Source: Cheiracanthium punctorium (Eukaryota; Arthropoda; Arachnida; Araneae; Cheiracanthiidae). Taken from it: a stretch of DNA of 64,000 nt. A model generated the notes under the pieces. The model was given only the letters and a program-made list of their open reading frames with translations, did no database searches and was not told where the DNA came from. The translations under genes and the position numbers were made by a program. Shown piece after piece: positions 12,408-24,609 of this stretch. Where the stretch lies: contig JAWZYV010016048.1 in the NCBI GenBank assembly GCA_038373885.1, positions 372,001-436,000 on the forward strand, given 5' to 3'. Position 1 is the stretch's first letter. Each line of letters begins with the position of its first letter.

Positions 12408-13139
12408 AATCGCAATCAAACCTCTAATTTATTTGCTTCAAAATTTGATATTTTTAAATACCGCTATCTTTTATTGTTTCTGCAAAAAAAAAGTCTAATT
12501 TACGTTTACTTTATGCAGTTTTCAAAAAATTGTCACTTCATAAATTTATATACGGTCCCTTAACTCATGAAAATAACACACTTTATTTAATATAAATTAA
12601 ACCACTGAACGTAAAAATTCGAAATTTTGCACAGCCATATGTAAATTTCGGCATCTATTTCCATCGAAATTTGACGAAGTCGCCATTCATAATTTTTTTT
12701 AATATTAATTTAATAATTCATAATTTATATTAATATTTTATTAAGTTTCGGCCGTTTAGTTCTAATTGTACGAATAAAAATCAGCTTCTTACTATCAATG
12801 TTATATGAGATATGAATTAAAGTATGAAAAAATATTTTAACATATGGGGAGGGGGATTTTGAAAGCTCATAACTTACCCATTTTCAGTTCAAATTCATTG
12901 AAAATTGGTATTCGGAGTTAAAATGAGCTAATTTTTTGAAATATGAAGTGAAATCTAGGGGTTGCTATTGGGAAAAAATTTTGGCGCGAATTTTAATATG
13001 TAGATGGCCTTTAAGCATTTTATATGCATAGCAAATTAAAGTGTACGTCAATCGTAAACGCCTGATACCTATAACTTTGTTGTACGACGAACGACGGCCG
13101 AAAAAAGTACAAGTGGGCGGTTTTTTTTACGCAGCTGTA

Positions 13140-14199
13140 CTTGTGATAAAATTGATTTTATTATCTGAAACTCAATGAAAGTATCACTTATTACTTTTGA
13201 AGAGTTTTTTAAAAAAGAAATAAATGTTTTAATAAGAAAATAAATTTCCCTAAAAATAGTATTAAAAAAATTTATTATGATACAAAAACTTGGTAAAACT
13301 AAAACTGTTAGCATTGTTTTTGATAACTTCTGATTATTTATTCCACAGAAAATTTATGAATTTTTTAATACCGTGCATAAATTTATATGCACTGCCAAAT
13401 AAAAAAGAAAAATATGTTCTTATATTTATAATAGAGAAAGAAGATGCATACACACTATTATGTGCGTTATATATATACGCACTACCCAAATGAAGATTTT
13501 ATGCCATCTTAAAGAAATCATTTGCAGACATGTATTTTTATAAATATACATTTTATATCTAAAATAAATATATTTCTCCTTACAAACTTAACACTAACCC
13601 CAAAAACTGTAAATCTTAGTTGTTTTTGTTTTTTTCCAGTGCCCATCAAATTTTGAGATATCGAGGTTATACTTTACATTATATAGACCTTAAAATATCC
13701 AGTTGCCACTCACCACATGGCGAATAGACAAAAATAAAGTGATTAAATAAAATAATTCAGCTACTTTTTCTCAAACATTTCTAAATATTGCAACTGTTTA
13801 ACTATACCTTATCCATTTTTTAAACATGGGTGATCTCATAAACTTGAGAATATTTTCAACATTCAGTTTTAATAACCCACCAACTTTTTAATAGGAATTT
13901 TAATATGTGTAATTTTATTCGAATAGACAAAATAATAAAAATTACATGATAAAATATATATTAAAAGCAGAAACAAGAGGGACTCTGGCCACTGGCATAC
14001 TAACTAAAAATTTTAAATTTCAAATATAGTATAAAATTAAAAAGGACTTTGGATTATGGCATTTTAAAAATCTACATGATGAAGTGATGTGCATTATTTT
14101 TTAAAATAAACTGTCTGGAATTGCTTTTCTCCGACATATGTCTAGAGTATCTATATTTATAATGAAGAAAAGCTACAGAATATATGACAACTGCAATCT
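13140..14199. other. AT-rich sequence, nothing recognised
   Basis: No frame above 81 codons with meaning and no repeat boundary. The stretches 10856-11230 and 14401-15750 are likewise empty. Confidence 0.5.
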
Positions 14200-14400
14200 T
14201 AGGGAAAAAAATACTGCGGAAAAAATCTTAAGTTATTAGGCCCATTCAGTTCTGAGAAGAATATCTGCAGAATATACTAAAAAACCCTGCAAAAAATCTT
14301 AAATTATCTGGCCCATTCAGTTCTGAAGAACATCAGTAGTAGATATTCTTCAAAATTGAGTGGGCCAAATAATTTAAGATTGTCTGCAGTTTTTTTAAAA
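14200..14400. repeat. Three-copy ~60-bp repeat, two direct and one inverted
   Basis: CTTAAGTTATTAGGCCCATTCAGTTCTGA (as two overlapping pieces from 14228) recurs at 14309 as CTTAAATTATCTGGCCCATT and again inverted at about 14345-14385 (AATTGAGTGGGCCAAATAAT). The last two copies can form a long hairpin. No coding. Confidence 0.7.
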
Positions 14401-15768
14401 GAAAATCTTAGGTTCATTTTTAGTGGGGTACTATCCTATAGGATGGAAACAACACAAAGAAAAAAACACTTTCTCTCGAAACTTTAATAATCAGGATTTT
14501 TGAATTACAAATTTAATCTCTATTATCAAAAGAAAAATTGCTTAATTAAAAGGGGCATTATTGAATCAGATATGAAAGGATTAAACCACTGACGCGCAGC
14601 GATCTACTTAAGACGGTCGCAAAATTTATTAGTCGCAAAAACATTTAAGTATTATCTTATTTTCCTATTTTAATTTCTGGAATAATAAATATCATTTCCA
14701 CAAAATGCTGAGCAATAACAAATTAAAAGAGAATATTTCACTCCTATTCATATTTTTACATAAAGAATCACATTCTTCATACCACACAAACGTTGGAAAT
14801 TTATTATCGTTTCTGGCATGGCCATAAATTGGGAGAAACTGTTTGACTTGTACAATGTCAAAAAAACTCAATTATTGGTGACATATGTTGAAAATAAGAA
14901 ACTTTAATGCAACCCATGCTGGTAAAAGAGGGCCTACCAAAGGAGTCAAGGAGTGGATTAAATAAATTTTCTAAGGTGATCCTTTCAGAAATACGGGCTA
15001 TATTGCGTGCAATTTTGGATGCAATTTTGGATGATACGAGTCAAGAATCGAAGAGTGTTTAACTTTTTGTTTCCGAGATAAAATTTAATGACCTCGACGA
15101 ATTACAGGGGATGAAGGGCTTTTGAGGGGCTTCCAACGCGTATTCACATTACAGTTGGAAAAACCGCACAAAACTTACAGCCGCACGTGAGGCCATTTTG
15201 CACCTGTACACTTTAACCATTTCTCAAAGTTCAGTATTTTATTCACTCGATCATTCATCGACTTAGTTACGTCTATAGCATATTCAGTTTGGCCGATGTT
15301 ACAAATTAGAATTTCACCACATACGATAAATTCTCTAGTTTTTAAGATATTCTATGGGTTGTTTAAGATTAGATAATTTAATATACTTTATTTATTTATT
15401 TTTAGGGGAAAAGGTGATTTTAAAGTTAAATGGTTAAACAAATAAATAATTGCAGCAGATTTAGAGAAGTTTGAAAATTGGATAGTTTACTTATCGTTTT
15501 ACATGTCGAGTCGATTCATTTGAAGCAATAAAGCGGTACATAGCAACAGCCTCAAGCTATTTCAGTTTAAAAGTGAATAATTCAATGATAAAAAGGTGTT
15601 CAAAGCATGTAAACCAAAGAACTTAAAATAAAACCAAATTGTATTTTCCAACGCTTGAGCTCAAGATGAAAAAATATGTAAATAATGAATTCATTGAAGA
15701 ATTATGAAAATTTCGGGAACATCATTAAAATATATGCTTGAAAAAAAAAGTATTTTCTTTTTTTAGCT

Positions 15769-15885
15769 CTTGAACAAACCAAATTGAAAGAAATTGAAAA
15801 AGATCGTTTTAGAATGCATTGCGATAAATTTTAAATGAAGAGCTGGCAGATAAAATCGAATGATGGCCTTGTTCTGTCACACTGA
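15769..15885 (+). pseudogene. Exon-like unit A of a tandem duplication, unknown function
   Basis: After a good acceptor-like tract (TTTTCTTTTTTTAG) the frame reads LEQTKLKEIEKDRFRMHCDK, then F and a stop (TAA at 15831). It continues MKSWQIKSNDGLVLSH to a TGA at 15883-15885. Unit B about 485 bp downstream encodes a similar peptide ending at the same position. The family is not recognised; a charged amphipathic helix is all I can see. The internal stop makes this unit non-coding as it stands. Confidence 0.35.
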
Positions 15886-16217
15886 AATGTAAAAGCAGCG
15901 GAAACTACCACTGACACTCAACCCTTCCAAAAATAATGATAAACCGTGCAAAAAAAATGAATGTGACATTTAATACGATATGATGAGGAATATTTATTTA
16001 TGAGAATCTTACATCCAGCGTGGTAAAATAAAATTTTATCACAAACTAATCTACAAGTGCAAAATGCATTTCCAACTGACCACTAACTGCAGACATTTAG
16101 CACTGTACGCAGTTAGAAAATACTTGACTGAAACAATATATATTAATTTTTTTAAAATATATTAATTTTTAAATTTGATACCTAACATAAAAATGTTAGG
16201 TAGTAACTTAAAAAAAC

Positions 16218-16370
16218 TATTTTCTTTCCTCTAACAATAAATTGCTTCAAACACTTGAACAAATCAAACTAAAAGCTCTTAAACGAGATATTTTTAGAGA
16301 GCTTTGCAATAAATTTTCAATGGAAAGTGTGGAAAGAAAATCTATCGATCAGCTGGTTTTGTCACATTGA
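16218..16370 (+). other. Exon-like unit B of a tandem duplication, unknown function
   Basis: The frame is open and reads TLEQIKLKALKRDIFRELCN, then KFSMESVERKSIDQLVLSH to TGA at 16368-16370. It aligns with unit A codon for codon without gaps, including the VLSH-stop ending, and without A's internal stop. No convincing AG acceptor lies at the matching position. It could be a duplicated terminal exon of an unknown gene or a piece of an unrecognised repeat. Confidence 0.35.
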
Positions 16371-16399
16371 CATGAAAAAACACCAAGTACTGTCATTGA

Positions 16400-18387
16400 C
16401 TGCTGATTTGCCGTCAATACACAAAAAAAAAGTAGTCAAAGAAAACAACGAATTCAGCATAAACGTCTAGTTTACGATGTGAAAACCAATTTACGTATAA
16501 GATATATTAAATTCAGAAAGGTGAAAGAAATTCCTTATCAGAAACTGGACCGTAAGCAATAAAAATGCAGTTGCGAGGTGCAAGATTTTCTGTGTCATAA
16601 AAAAGGAAACTTTTGACCTAGAATTTTGATTTCTTAATTTTTAATAATATTTTAAGGATTTTTAAGTAAATGAAGTAATTATGTCGCTTAATGTGCATTG
16701 TTTTGACTGCTATAAGTATTTTTAGCATGCATTTAAAATTTTTAGAAAAAACGTAAACACTCATTCTTCATTTTTCCTAGGGTCTTATAGGTATATTTTT
16801 TCCTACAGCGTATTATGCAGGTAATGTTCTTTGAAATAAGCATAAATTAGTTTTATAGAACTCCGTAGTTGTTTGAGATGAGATTAAATATTGAAATGCA
16901 CCACTTTACTTTTAAGGTAATTAGTATAATTTCTGCTTTTTTATCTTAGTAGCGTCGGATATGCTGAATGCTCGGTAGTAAAAGCGATATAAAGAGAAAT
17001 TTCGTGGGACTTTTTATGCTCAAAATAAAATGTAGATAAATATAATGAAAGAAAAATTTCCTTTTTTTTGTAATTGGATTTTCTTTCAAAAGGTAGGCTG
17101 TAATGTAGACATACAGGCTATGGTGTATGTAAAATATTTATTTTACATATACGTGAAATAAAAATTCAATATAATTTCCACATACATAGATTTAATGAAT
17201 GAACAATTTCAATTGCGCGTCTTGACTCTACACTTTAATGACCAGTAATTTGCTGAAATTTATGTGTTTATCCTAGACAGTTTTCTTTTCAATATTGGTA
17301 TTTCTTTTCTTTTTTTTCCTAATCTTTGTTACAGTTCACTTTAAAAATCATTAAAATACCATTACTGTATTCTGAAATGGTATCCATTTGTCATTTGTGA
17401 ACGAAGTACTTGCTTAATGATGAGAATTCTACTTAAACTTTCTGTTCAGTAACAAATATAGTTTAATAGATGAATTAAATATACAAGGAGTTCACTTTTA
17501 TCGATGATAATAACTAATTTTCAAATCGTCAGTAATAGCGATGCCTTTACCATCCACAAAAATATTTGAAACTCAGGTGTATAAATGTATATATATATAT
17601 ATATACATATACATTCATGATGATAAAAGAAATTAATCCCAATAAATGAACCTATAGTAGCTTGTCCAGTTTACCGATGGAAAAAGAATTTAAGATAGTG
17701 ACATTTGAAGCTAGGAAAATTGGAATTATTATATATAAAACAATAGAGCTCTCATGGTTAGGGTTAAAAATCGAAAAATAATCGAAATTTTACAGTTTCA
17801 GAAGCCACATTTTTCTATGAAAATCGATGAACGCAGTGAAAAATCATAAGTAGAGTTGGAACGAGTAGTGTAAGTAGAGTTATGGTAAAAATTCGCAGTG
17901 TAAAATATTTGCAAAAAAAGAGCATTGCAAAGGATAAAAGACGGCACAGACAGATGAGGGGTCACAATTCGCATAAATCACTGGAATAGCCACTACAAAT
18001 GTTACACTAAATGTAGAGCACTTTCCATTAAAAACAGTTTCCCTCTAATCTCTTTTGCTGTCTTTGGCTCTTTATAGAGATCTTCTTTGCAAGTTTTTAA
18101 CGCCACCCATTTCGTCATACATGTATCATTCCAAAGCCAAGTATAGTTTTTTTAATTCACTGATCAATTGTAGCAGAAAAAAAGAGAATGTTTTCATTAG
18201 ATTTTTTCGAAATTTTTTCACTGTAACCGTAACCGGGAGATCCCTGTTTAAAATAATGCCAATATTGAACACATGCATTCAAATGTCAGTATCTGAAATT
18301 TCTTTTAGATCGGTTGACCGGATAGGTCACTAGAGGTTCAATTCAGGAATAGTTTTTTATAACCCCCCTGTATAAAAAACAAGTAAA
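16400..18387. other. AT-rich sequence, nothing recognised apart from a short TA microsatellite
   Basis: Short random frames only. Confidence 0.5.
17587..17606. repeat. Short (TA)n microsatellite
   Basis: About nine TA dinucleotides within AT-rich non-coding sequence. Confidence 0.9.
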
Positions 18388-18594
18388 ACTTTGTAAAATA
18401 ACTCACATGTTCTGGACGCGTGTTTTGTCGAAAAAATTTCGTTCTTCATCAGAAGTAGTCCATACACAGACTGGAGCAAAAAAAGTGTCTGTTCCTGAAT
18501 GTGTATGGACTAATGCTGATGTAGGACGAAATTTTTCACCCGAAACACGTGTACAGAACAATAAGTACATTTTATGCGTGTTATTTTGCAAAGT
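18388..18594. mobile_element. ~207-bp foldback element
   Basis: The halves are imperfect reverse complements: ACTTTGTAAAATAAC (18388) pairs with TTATTTTGCAAAGT (18581-18594), and TAGTCCATACACAGACTGGA pairs with the segment around 18495-18515. The symmetry produces similar-looking open frames on both strands, neither of which is a gene. No transposase is present. Confidence 0.65.
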
Positions 18595-18656
18595 GTGAAT
18601 GATTTCATCTTTTGAACAAGAATTTCCTTTGAGTGTTTTATTCTACTCGGTATATA

Positions 18657-19453
18657 CAAAGGGCATTCCATAAAAACTGAGAGTTATTTTTTTACGTAGT
18701 GGAAACATCGCGAAAATAAAAAATAGAAGTGTAGGCGATTTTTTCAAACTGTTAACTGTACGTTTATACAAAATTCTAAACGAAACAGACGATTTTATTT
18801 TCCTAGTTCCGTGCTTGTTTAAAGAACTGTTTTATTTGCCCTACAGAAATGGAGATGAGTGATTCAGAGTTAAAAAACGATTCAGAGTTAAAATGCGTTG
18901 TGCCATAAAATTTTGCGATCGTTTGGGCAAAACAGCTCCAGAAACAGTTAAGTTAATGAAAGAAGCTTACAAAGACAAATGTTTTGGTGAGTCTTTTGTA
19001 TGTTTCAGTTTTGAAAATTTTGCGACAACACATATCGAGAAAGCGTCATGAACTGGTAGGGAATTGGACATTACATCACTATAATGCTCGCCCGCATGTC
19101 GCTACTTCTGTTCAGCAATATCTTAGTAAATGCAATATTAAAATCATGACACATCCCCCTTACAGTCCAGATCTCGCACCATGCGATTTCTGGCTGTTTC
19201 CGACGTGGAAGGAGAAGCTCCGTGGCAGAAAATTTAACACAAATTCTGAAGTTATTTTTGAGCAGTGGAGGGTTCTTTGAAGCAGCTTCCAGAAAAGGCC
19301 TTCTCTACTTGTTTTGAAAAGTGGGTTGAACGATGTGACCGTTGCATATCATCTGACGGAAGGTATTTTGAAAAAGAATGATGTATTTTTTGCTGTAAAT
19401 ATATTTCTTGATTTTTTATGATTTTACTCTCAGTTTTTATGGAATGCCCTTTG
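18657..19453 (+). mobile_element. Internally deleted mariner transposon
   Basis: Perfect 28-bp terminal inverted repeats begin CAAAGGGCATTCCATAAAAA (18657-18684 and 19426-19453). Both ends are flanked by TA (18655-18656, 19454-19455), the mariner target duplication. At 797 bp it is about 500 bp shorter than a full mariner. Perfect TIRs with a deleted interior suggest mobilisation in trans. Confidence 0.9.
18892..19320 (+). pseudogene. Mariner transposase remnant (DD34D type)
   Basis: The ATG at 18892 starts MRCAIKFCDRLGKTAPETVK, matching the first helix-turn-helix of mariner transposases. The sequence then jumps near 19010 to the C-terminal catalytic part: HHYNARPHVA (second catalytic region, with the usual Asp before Asn replaced by Tyr) and HPPYSPDLAPCDFWLFP (third Asp). 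The central domain with the first Asp is missing. Frame changes occur near 19010-19060. Not functional. Confidence 0.8.
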
Positions 19454-19455
19454 TA

Positions 19456-21121
19456 CATACTTCCACTCAAAAAATTATTCGAGTGTCAGTTAAATTTTCT
19501 ACTTTGGGAATTCTTTCAAAAAATGCTCAGCTCCAAAGAATTATAAATATTTATTATCATGCCAGTAAAGAGAAGCGACGCTGTTATCGTTGGTTTTAAT
19601 AATTCCATTTAAGAAAAAGGGATTAGCAACTCATTGGCTACATGGTAAAAATTTCAAGATATTTAGTAGATTTACTTATTGGTATACTGATTTCAAATAT
19701 AAAGTAAAACTTACATTCTGCTTAGTTACAGGTACATAATTCCATCGGACAAAATTTTGTATATATCTGAACAGAGAACATTTACCAAATTAAAGCAGTT
19801 CAGGTAGAATTAAATATTTTCTCCATCATCTTTTATAGTTTTATATCGGTAGATATTTATAAAAATTTCACTTTTTTCTGAAAACCTGATTTTCGAATGG
19901 ATATTAATGCAGACTTGTGCTTGTCCCAGAAATCAATTACTACAGCGTTATATACTAATAACTACTAAACTAAAAAGCAAAAATAGTAGCATAAATATTT
20001 TTTTTGGATAGAAAATAAGTACTTTGAATGTTAATGTGTCACTAAGAACAAACATTTTCACAAATTATCACATATTTTTATTTTTAGTGTTCTATTTTAT
20101 GTTTATAGGTGTAGTGTTTCCATATTTATTAACATAATTCCTATCTCTATGTGTATCTTTGCTTAATACTCCATTTATTTTATTTATACTTTTTAAGTAC
20201 TCTTGTTTAACTCTTCTTTAGTGTTCCTTTTTTTCAAGACATTGTTTGTGCAAGTCTCAACATTATATTCTCCCATCAAATATGGCAGTTAGCGTTGTAT
20301 AAATTGTTTAAAACTGTTTTGTTGTGGGAAATATATTTTATATAATTAAATAGCAAAAAGCATTTTTTCTTTCCAATGAACAAAATTTAAAAATATGATA
20401 TAAGAAAATATTTACATGAAATATAATCAGGTATTAAAAAAAGAATAAATTAAAAAATAAATAATTTCTGGCTTAAAAATTTTTAAACCGTATAAAGTAG
20501 TGATAAATTTAATCTGCATTATTGAAAATAATGCAGATTTGCAAGCCTGATTGAAAAACTGTTAACAACGAAAAGGATTACTACAAGTTGGTCATTTCTT
20601 CTTTGCTGTAAATTGCAAGACCAGGCTCATACTTTCCAGGCTCGATTATTCTGCTGCAGTAGAAAGAATGTATCTATAGGCCTAGTATACATACATACGT
20701 ATATTATATATTTTTTTCTTGGGTGTATGAGTGAACGAACTACTCATAGCTTGGGATTACTGAAGGCTAATAGCATTTTTAAAATGCCGTTGTAGAAAAT
20801 TATCCCATTGAAATCAGAACGTTTTTCAATATTTTACAATGTAAACACATATAAGGGTTCCAATTTAGGGAAATGTGCATATTATTTTAAACTGTTTTAC
20901 GTATTTAGATACATGCAGAGATGCAAGTATGACTATCCATTTCATGAATTGAATTTCAGTGAAATTAAACTATATAATGCTGTATTTTAGCTATTTTATT
21001 CAAAAAAAAATAAAAGCGGCCTCAGATGAGATGGAATAATTTTTCTGGAAGTGTTTAACGTTAAAACTGAAGCGCTATGGAATTTTTGTAATCTTTAAGA
21101 CTTTAATAAGTTTAGGTTTTC
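19456..21121. other. AT-rich sequence, nothing recognised
   Basis: Contains the small perfect hairpin at 20511-20539. Short frames at 20613-20990 have no homology I know. Confidence 0.5.
20511..20539. repeat. Perfect 13-bp inverted repeat, 3-nt loop
   Basis: AATCTGCATTATT-gaa-AATAATGCAGATT. Confidence 0.9.
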
Positions 21122-21211
21122 TAAGAAGGGGTGCGCAAGGCCCGCCACCTCGTGGTGCACCCTGGTAACGTTGCTGGCAACGGCAACGGCTAAGTGGCCT
21201 TACCAGTTGTT

Positions 21212-21421
21212 ATGGAAGTTGATACTAACTCTGGTGATGCTGCATCGCTCGTCGCGCAGACTAAAAAGGAGCGCCTTGGGGGTTTAGGTAGAGGGCCCCC
21301 TTCGAAAAGTACTTTACAGTCTCCCGACGCTGAGGATTTAGGTAGAGGGTCCTCTTCGTCAGATATTCTACAGTCTTCAAAGGAGAGCCTTGGAAGTCCT
21401 CGGAAGTCCTCGGAAGTCTAG
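21212..21421 (+). pseudogene. N-terminal remnant of LINE ORF1 (gag-like)
   Basis: An ATG at 21212 opens a 69-codon frame rich in Ser, Gly, Leu and Arg with two imperfect internal repeats (LGRGPPSKSTLQSPD and LGRGSSSSDILQSSK). It stops in a run of GGAAGTCCTC repeats. It sits where ORF1 of such LINEs begins, just after the 5' leader. No zinc knuckles or RRM remain. I recognise it by position only; the assignment is inference. Confidence 0.4.
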
Positions 21422-21489
21422 CCTCCAGTCAAGGAAGTCCTTGGAGCCTTGGAAGTCTTGGTAATCCTCGGGGTGATGAGCTTTTGGAT

Positions 21490-24400
21490 TTATTCTTTTG
21501 TATAATCTATATATTCTTAATAGGGGTAACAGACCGACGTTTGTTACCTGTAACAGAAGTGAGGTCCTTGATATCACACTTTGTAATGGTTATTGTTATG
21601 ACCTTATTGAGAATTGGCATGTATCGGATGATGTTACTTTATCTGATCATAAATTAATTCTTTTTTCCATTAAAGGACTCCTCCTAGTGAAGAGTGAAGG
21701 TAGGAACCCGCGAAGGGCTGACTGGGGTTCCTACAGGAAGAGGCTCAAACGTTGTTTGGGCAACATTAGCGGTAAGTTATCCTCACCTTGTGATATTGAT
21801 GACACCGTCTCCTCTATGACTGGGGTTATTTGCTCTTCATACAATGATTTTTGTCCAGTGAGCACGGTTGTTGCCAGGAGGCGCGTCCCTTGGTGGACGA
21901 CTGAGCTTACTCACTTGCGTAAGAATTAAAGGAGGCTTTTTAATAAAGCCAAGAAAACGGGTGACTGGCAAGCTTATAAGACTGCTCGCACCAGCTTTAA
22001 TAAAGCAATTAGGTGTGCCAAGAGATCTTCTTGGCAGGACTACTGCAGCAATATCAATGATTTGTCTGCCTCTGCCAAATTGGTTAAACTTTTGGCTAAA
22101 AACAAGTCGTCTAACCTTAATTGCGTTAAGATGAATAATGGTCACTTTTCTGAATCGGCTAGTGAGACTCTGTCTGAGATGTTCAGGATTCATTTCCCGA
22201 ACTGTGTCATTCTTGACAATGCGTATACTTCCTCTCCTGCTCCTGCTCCTGCCAGTGATAAGGAGGCTTGGGATATTGCACGCAAAATTGTAACTTGCGT
22301 GCAATAAGGGCTAGGTAAGGTCGTCTGGGCTATAAAGTCTTTTGGACCTTATAAAACTCCGGGTATGGATGGTATCATTCCTATCCTTCTTAGGGAAGGC
22401 ATTGCTTTGCTTTCTCCTTTTCTATGCAGGATCTTTAGAGTTTGCATTGCTTTAAGGTATGTCCCTACTTTTTGGAGGCACACACGTGTTGTTTTTATTC
22501 CTAAGCCTGGGAAAGACAACTATTTTGAGGCTAAGTCTTTCAGACCTATTAGTCTCTCTTCTTTTCTCCTAAAGGCTCTTGAGAAGCTTATCGATAGGCA
22601 CATTAGGAATACGTTGTCTGTTCGTTCCCCTTTATCTGTGAATCAGCATGCCTATCAGCCTGGCAGGTCTACTACTACTGCTCTGTATGATCTTGCTTTT
22701 ACTGTCGAGAAAAGTGTCTGCTGTAAGGAAGTGGCGCTTGCTGTTTTCCTTGACATTGAGGGAGCCTTTGATAGGGTTCCCTCTGATACGATTTTGTTAG
22801 CCCTGGCTTCCAAGGGTGTTGATAAAACTGTCTGTCAGTGGATTGGTAATCTGCATTCGTACAGGCTTATCACTGCTTCACTTTTGGGGGATACCTTGGT
22901 GGCACGTCTTTCTGCAGGTACTCCCCAAGGTGGGGGTTCTTTCACCTTTATTATGATGTATTGTGGTGGACTCCTTGCTGGTAAAGTTATCTAGTATTGG
23001 GGTCCACTGTATTGTCTACGCTGATGATATTGCCATTGTGGCAAGGGGCAAGTTTGGCCCTGTGGTCACTGGCTTCATCAACTCGGCCCTGAAAACGGTG
23101 GAGAGCTGGTGCTCTGGTACTGGGCTTTCTGTCAATCCCTCGAAGACTTGTTTGGTTGCTTTTCCTAGTGCAAAGCACTTCAGTTCTTCTAAGTTCTCCT
23201 TTTTTGGACAACCTATTGCCTTTTCTTCTTCGGTGAAGTTTTTGGGTGTTTACTTTGACTCCCATTTGGGGTGGAAGAATCACCTTGATTACTTACTTGT
23301 TAAGGCCAAACGTGTCTTTTGGGCTTGCAGGAGTGCTATTGGTAGGACTTGGGGCCTGTGTCCTCGGTCTATTCATTGGATCTACACTATGATTGTTCGA
23401 CCGATCATTTCGTATGGGTCCATTGTTTAGTGGTCCAGATCTTCCTTAGTTTCATCTAGGAAGGATCTTACCCGTGTTCAAAGGATGGTGTGTCTGGCTA
23501 TCACTGGCTGCCTCCGTACAACTCCCACTGCTATCACTGAATTGCTTTTAAACCTTTTGCCTCTGCATTCTTTTATTGAGGCTGAGGCTCTGGTCTGTAG
23601 AAAGAGGCTTATGGACCTGGGCTACTGGTAGGGCTATTCTCAATACCTTTCTTGGGGTGATCTTGATTCCTCTATGCAGGCTCATCCTCTATGCAGCATG
23701 CCTTCTGACAACATGCTTATCAGGCATGTTTTTGATGGGTCTTTCTCTGTTCATTTCCCCTCTAGAGATGACTGGCGAAAGCCTCCTAATTATAGTAAGA
23801 ACAGGTGTATCGTGTGGTACACTGGTGGCTCCAAGCTTGGTAATCGTACTGGAGCTGGAGTTTGTTGTCTGGACAATGGCATTAAGCTCTCTTATTCTCT
23901 GGGCCTTCATGCCTCTGTCTTTCAGGCAGAGGTCTATGCTTTCCTTATGTGTAGTGTTTTCTGTTTAAAGGCTGGTTACTCTAGGAAGCACATCTTCATT
24001 TGCTCTGATAGTAGGGCTGCTCTGTTAGCCTTACAAAGCACTGCTATCTCCTCCTACTTGGTTTGGGAGTCTTACTTGGAGCTTTGTAAGCTCTCTCGTC
24101 TCAATAAGGTTACTCTGAATTGGGCTCCTGGCCATTCTGGCATTCCCGGCAATGAGATGGCTGATTTCCTTGCCAGGGCGGGCTCTAGCTCCTCTTTTGT
24201 TGGTCCTGAGCCGGTCCTTGGCATCTCGGGCAAAAGTTATAGGGATACTGTTCTTAACCACTTTCGGAGGCTTCAGCATTCTAACTGGCTTAATTGCGAT
24301 GGCCAGAGGCAGGCTAAAGAGATTAATCTTGGCTTCCCTGGTGACAGATGCAAGGAACTCCTGCGTCTCAATAGGTCCAGTCTCCGTAGGGCTATTGGTC

Positions 24401-24609
24401 TATTAACTGGGCACTGTTGCCTTAAAAGGTATCTAAACATAATGCGGGTTGTCGATGATCCCACTTGTCGGGGTTGTCTTCTTAAGGAGGAAACTGCGTT
24501 GCACATCCTCTGTGAGTGTGAGTACTTTTCGGCTTACAGTTTGAGCATCTTGGGCGCCATATCATTGAGCCCTGGGAGCTTCACAAAATGTCTGTTAGAT
24601 CTATGCTGA
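21490..24609 (+). pseudogene. LINE ORF2 remnant: endonuclease C-terminus, reverse transcriptase, RNase H
   Basis: In one frame from about 21490 the sequence gives the end of an APE endonuclease (LNRGNRPTFVT, then VSDDVTLSDHKLILFSI). The RT follows, with FRPISLSSF, NQHAYQPGRSTTTALYDL and FLDIEGAFDRV (catalytic Asp near 22750). After a +1 shift at a G-run near 22930 it continues with YADD at 23017-23028, then RNase H and a CRGC...H...C zinc-like tail. In-frame stops lie at 21927 (TAA), 22305 (TAA), about 22954 (TGA, expected Trp), 23428 (TAG, expected Trp position) and 23629 (TAG). The first RNase H Asp of the usual YTDGS is Gly (YTGGS, codon 23824-23826), while the later E, SDS, H and D motifs persist. 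The original would reverse transcribe its RNA at a nicked target; this copy cannot make the protein. Confidence 0.85.

Larger units (their letters stand above)
11231..13137 (+). mobile_element. Tc-type TIR transposon remnant, about 1.9 kb
   Basis: Inverted ends share GCCCACTTG...CGTCGTTCGTCGTACA (left 11248-11286, right 13077-13120) and remain similar for about 80 bp. The right end finishes ACGCAGCTG followed by TA, like Tc3-class elements; the left end is eroded, so its boundary is approximate. A 64-codon frame inside (12213-12407) looks like the DNA-binding N-terminus of a Tc-type transposase. No catalytic domain is recognisable. Confidence 0.55.

Noticed and set aside
18403..18598. Similar frames on both strands
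   Set aside because: The similarity is produced by the foldback symmetry of the element, not by coding.
23576..23968. Open frames in alternative registers across the 21-24.6 kb LINE on both strands
   Set aside because: They are shadows of the RT/RNase H reading; the real frame carries the RT and RNase H motifs.
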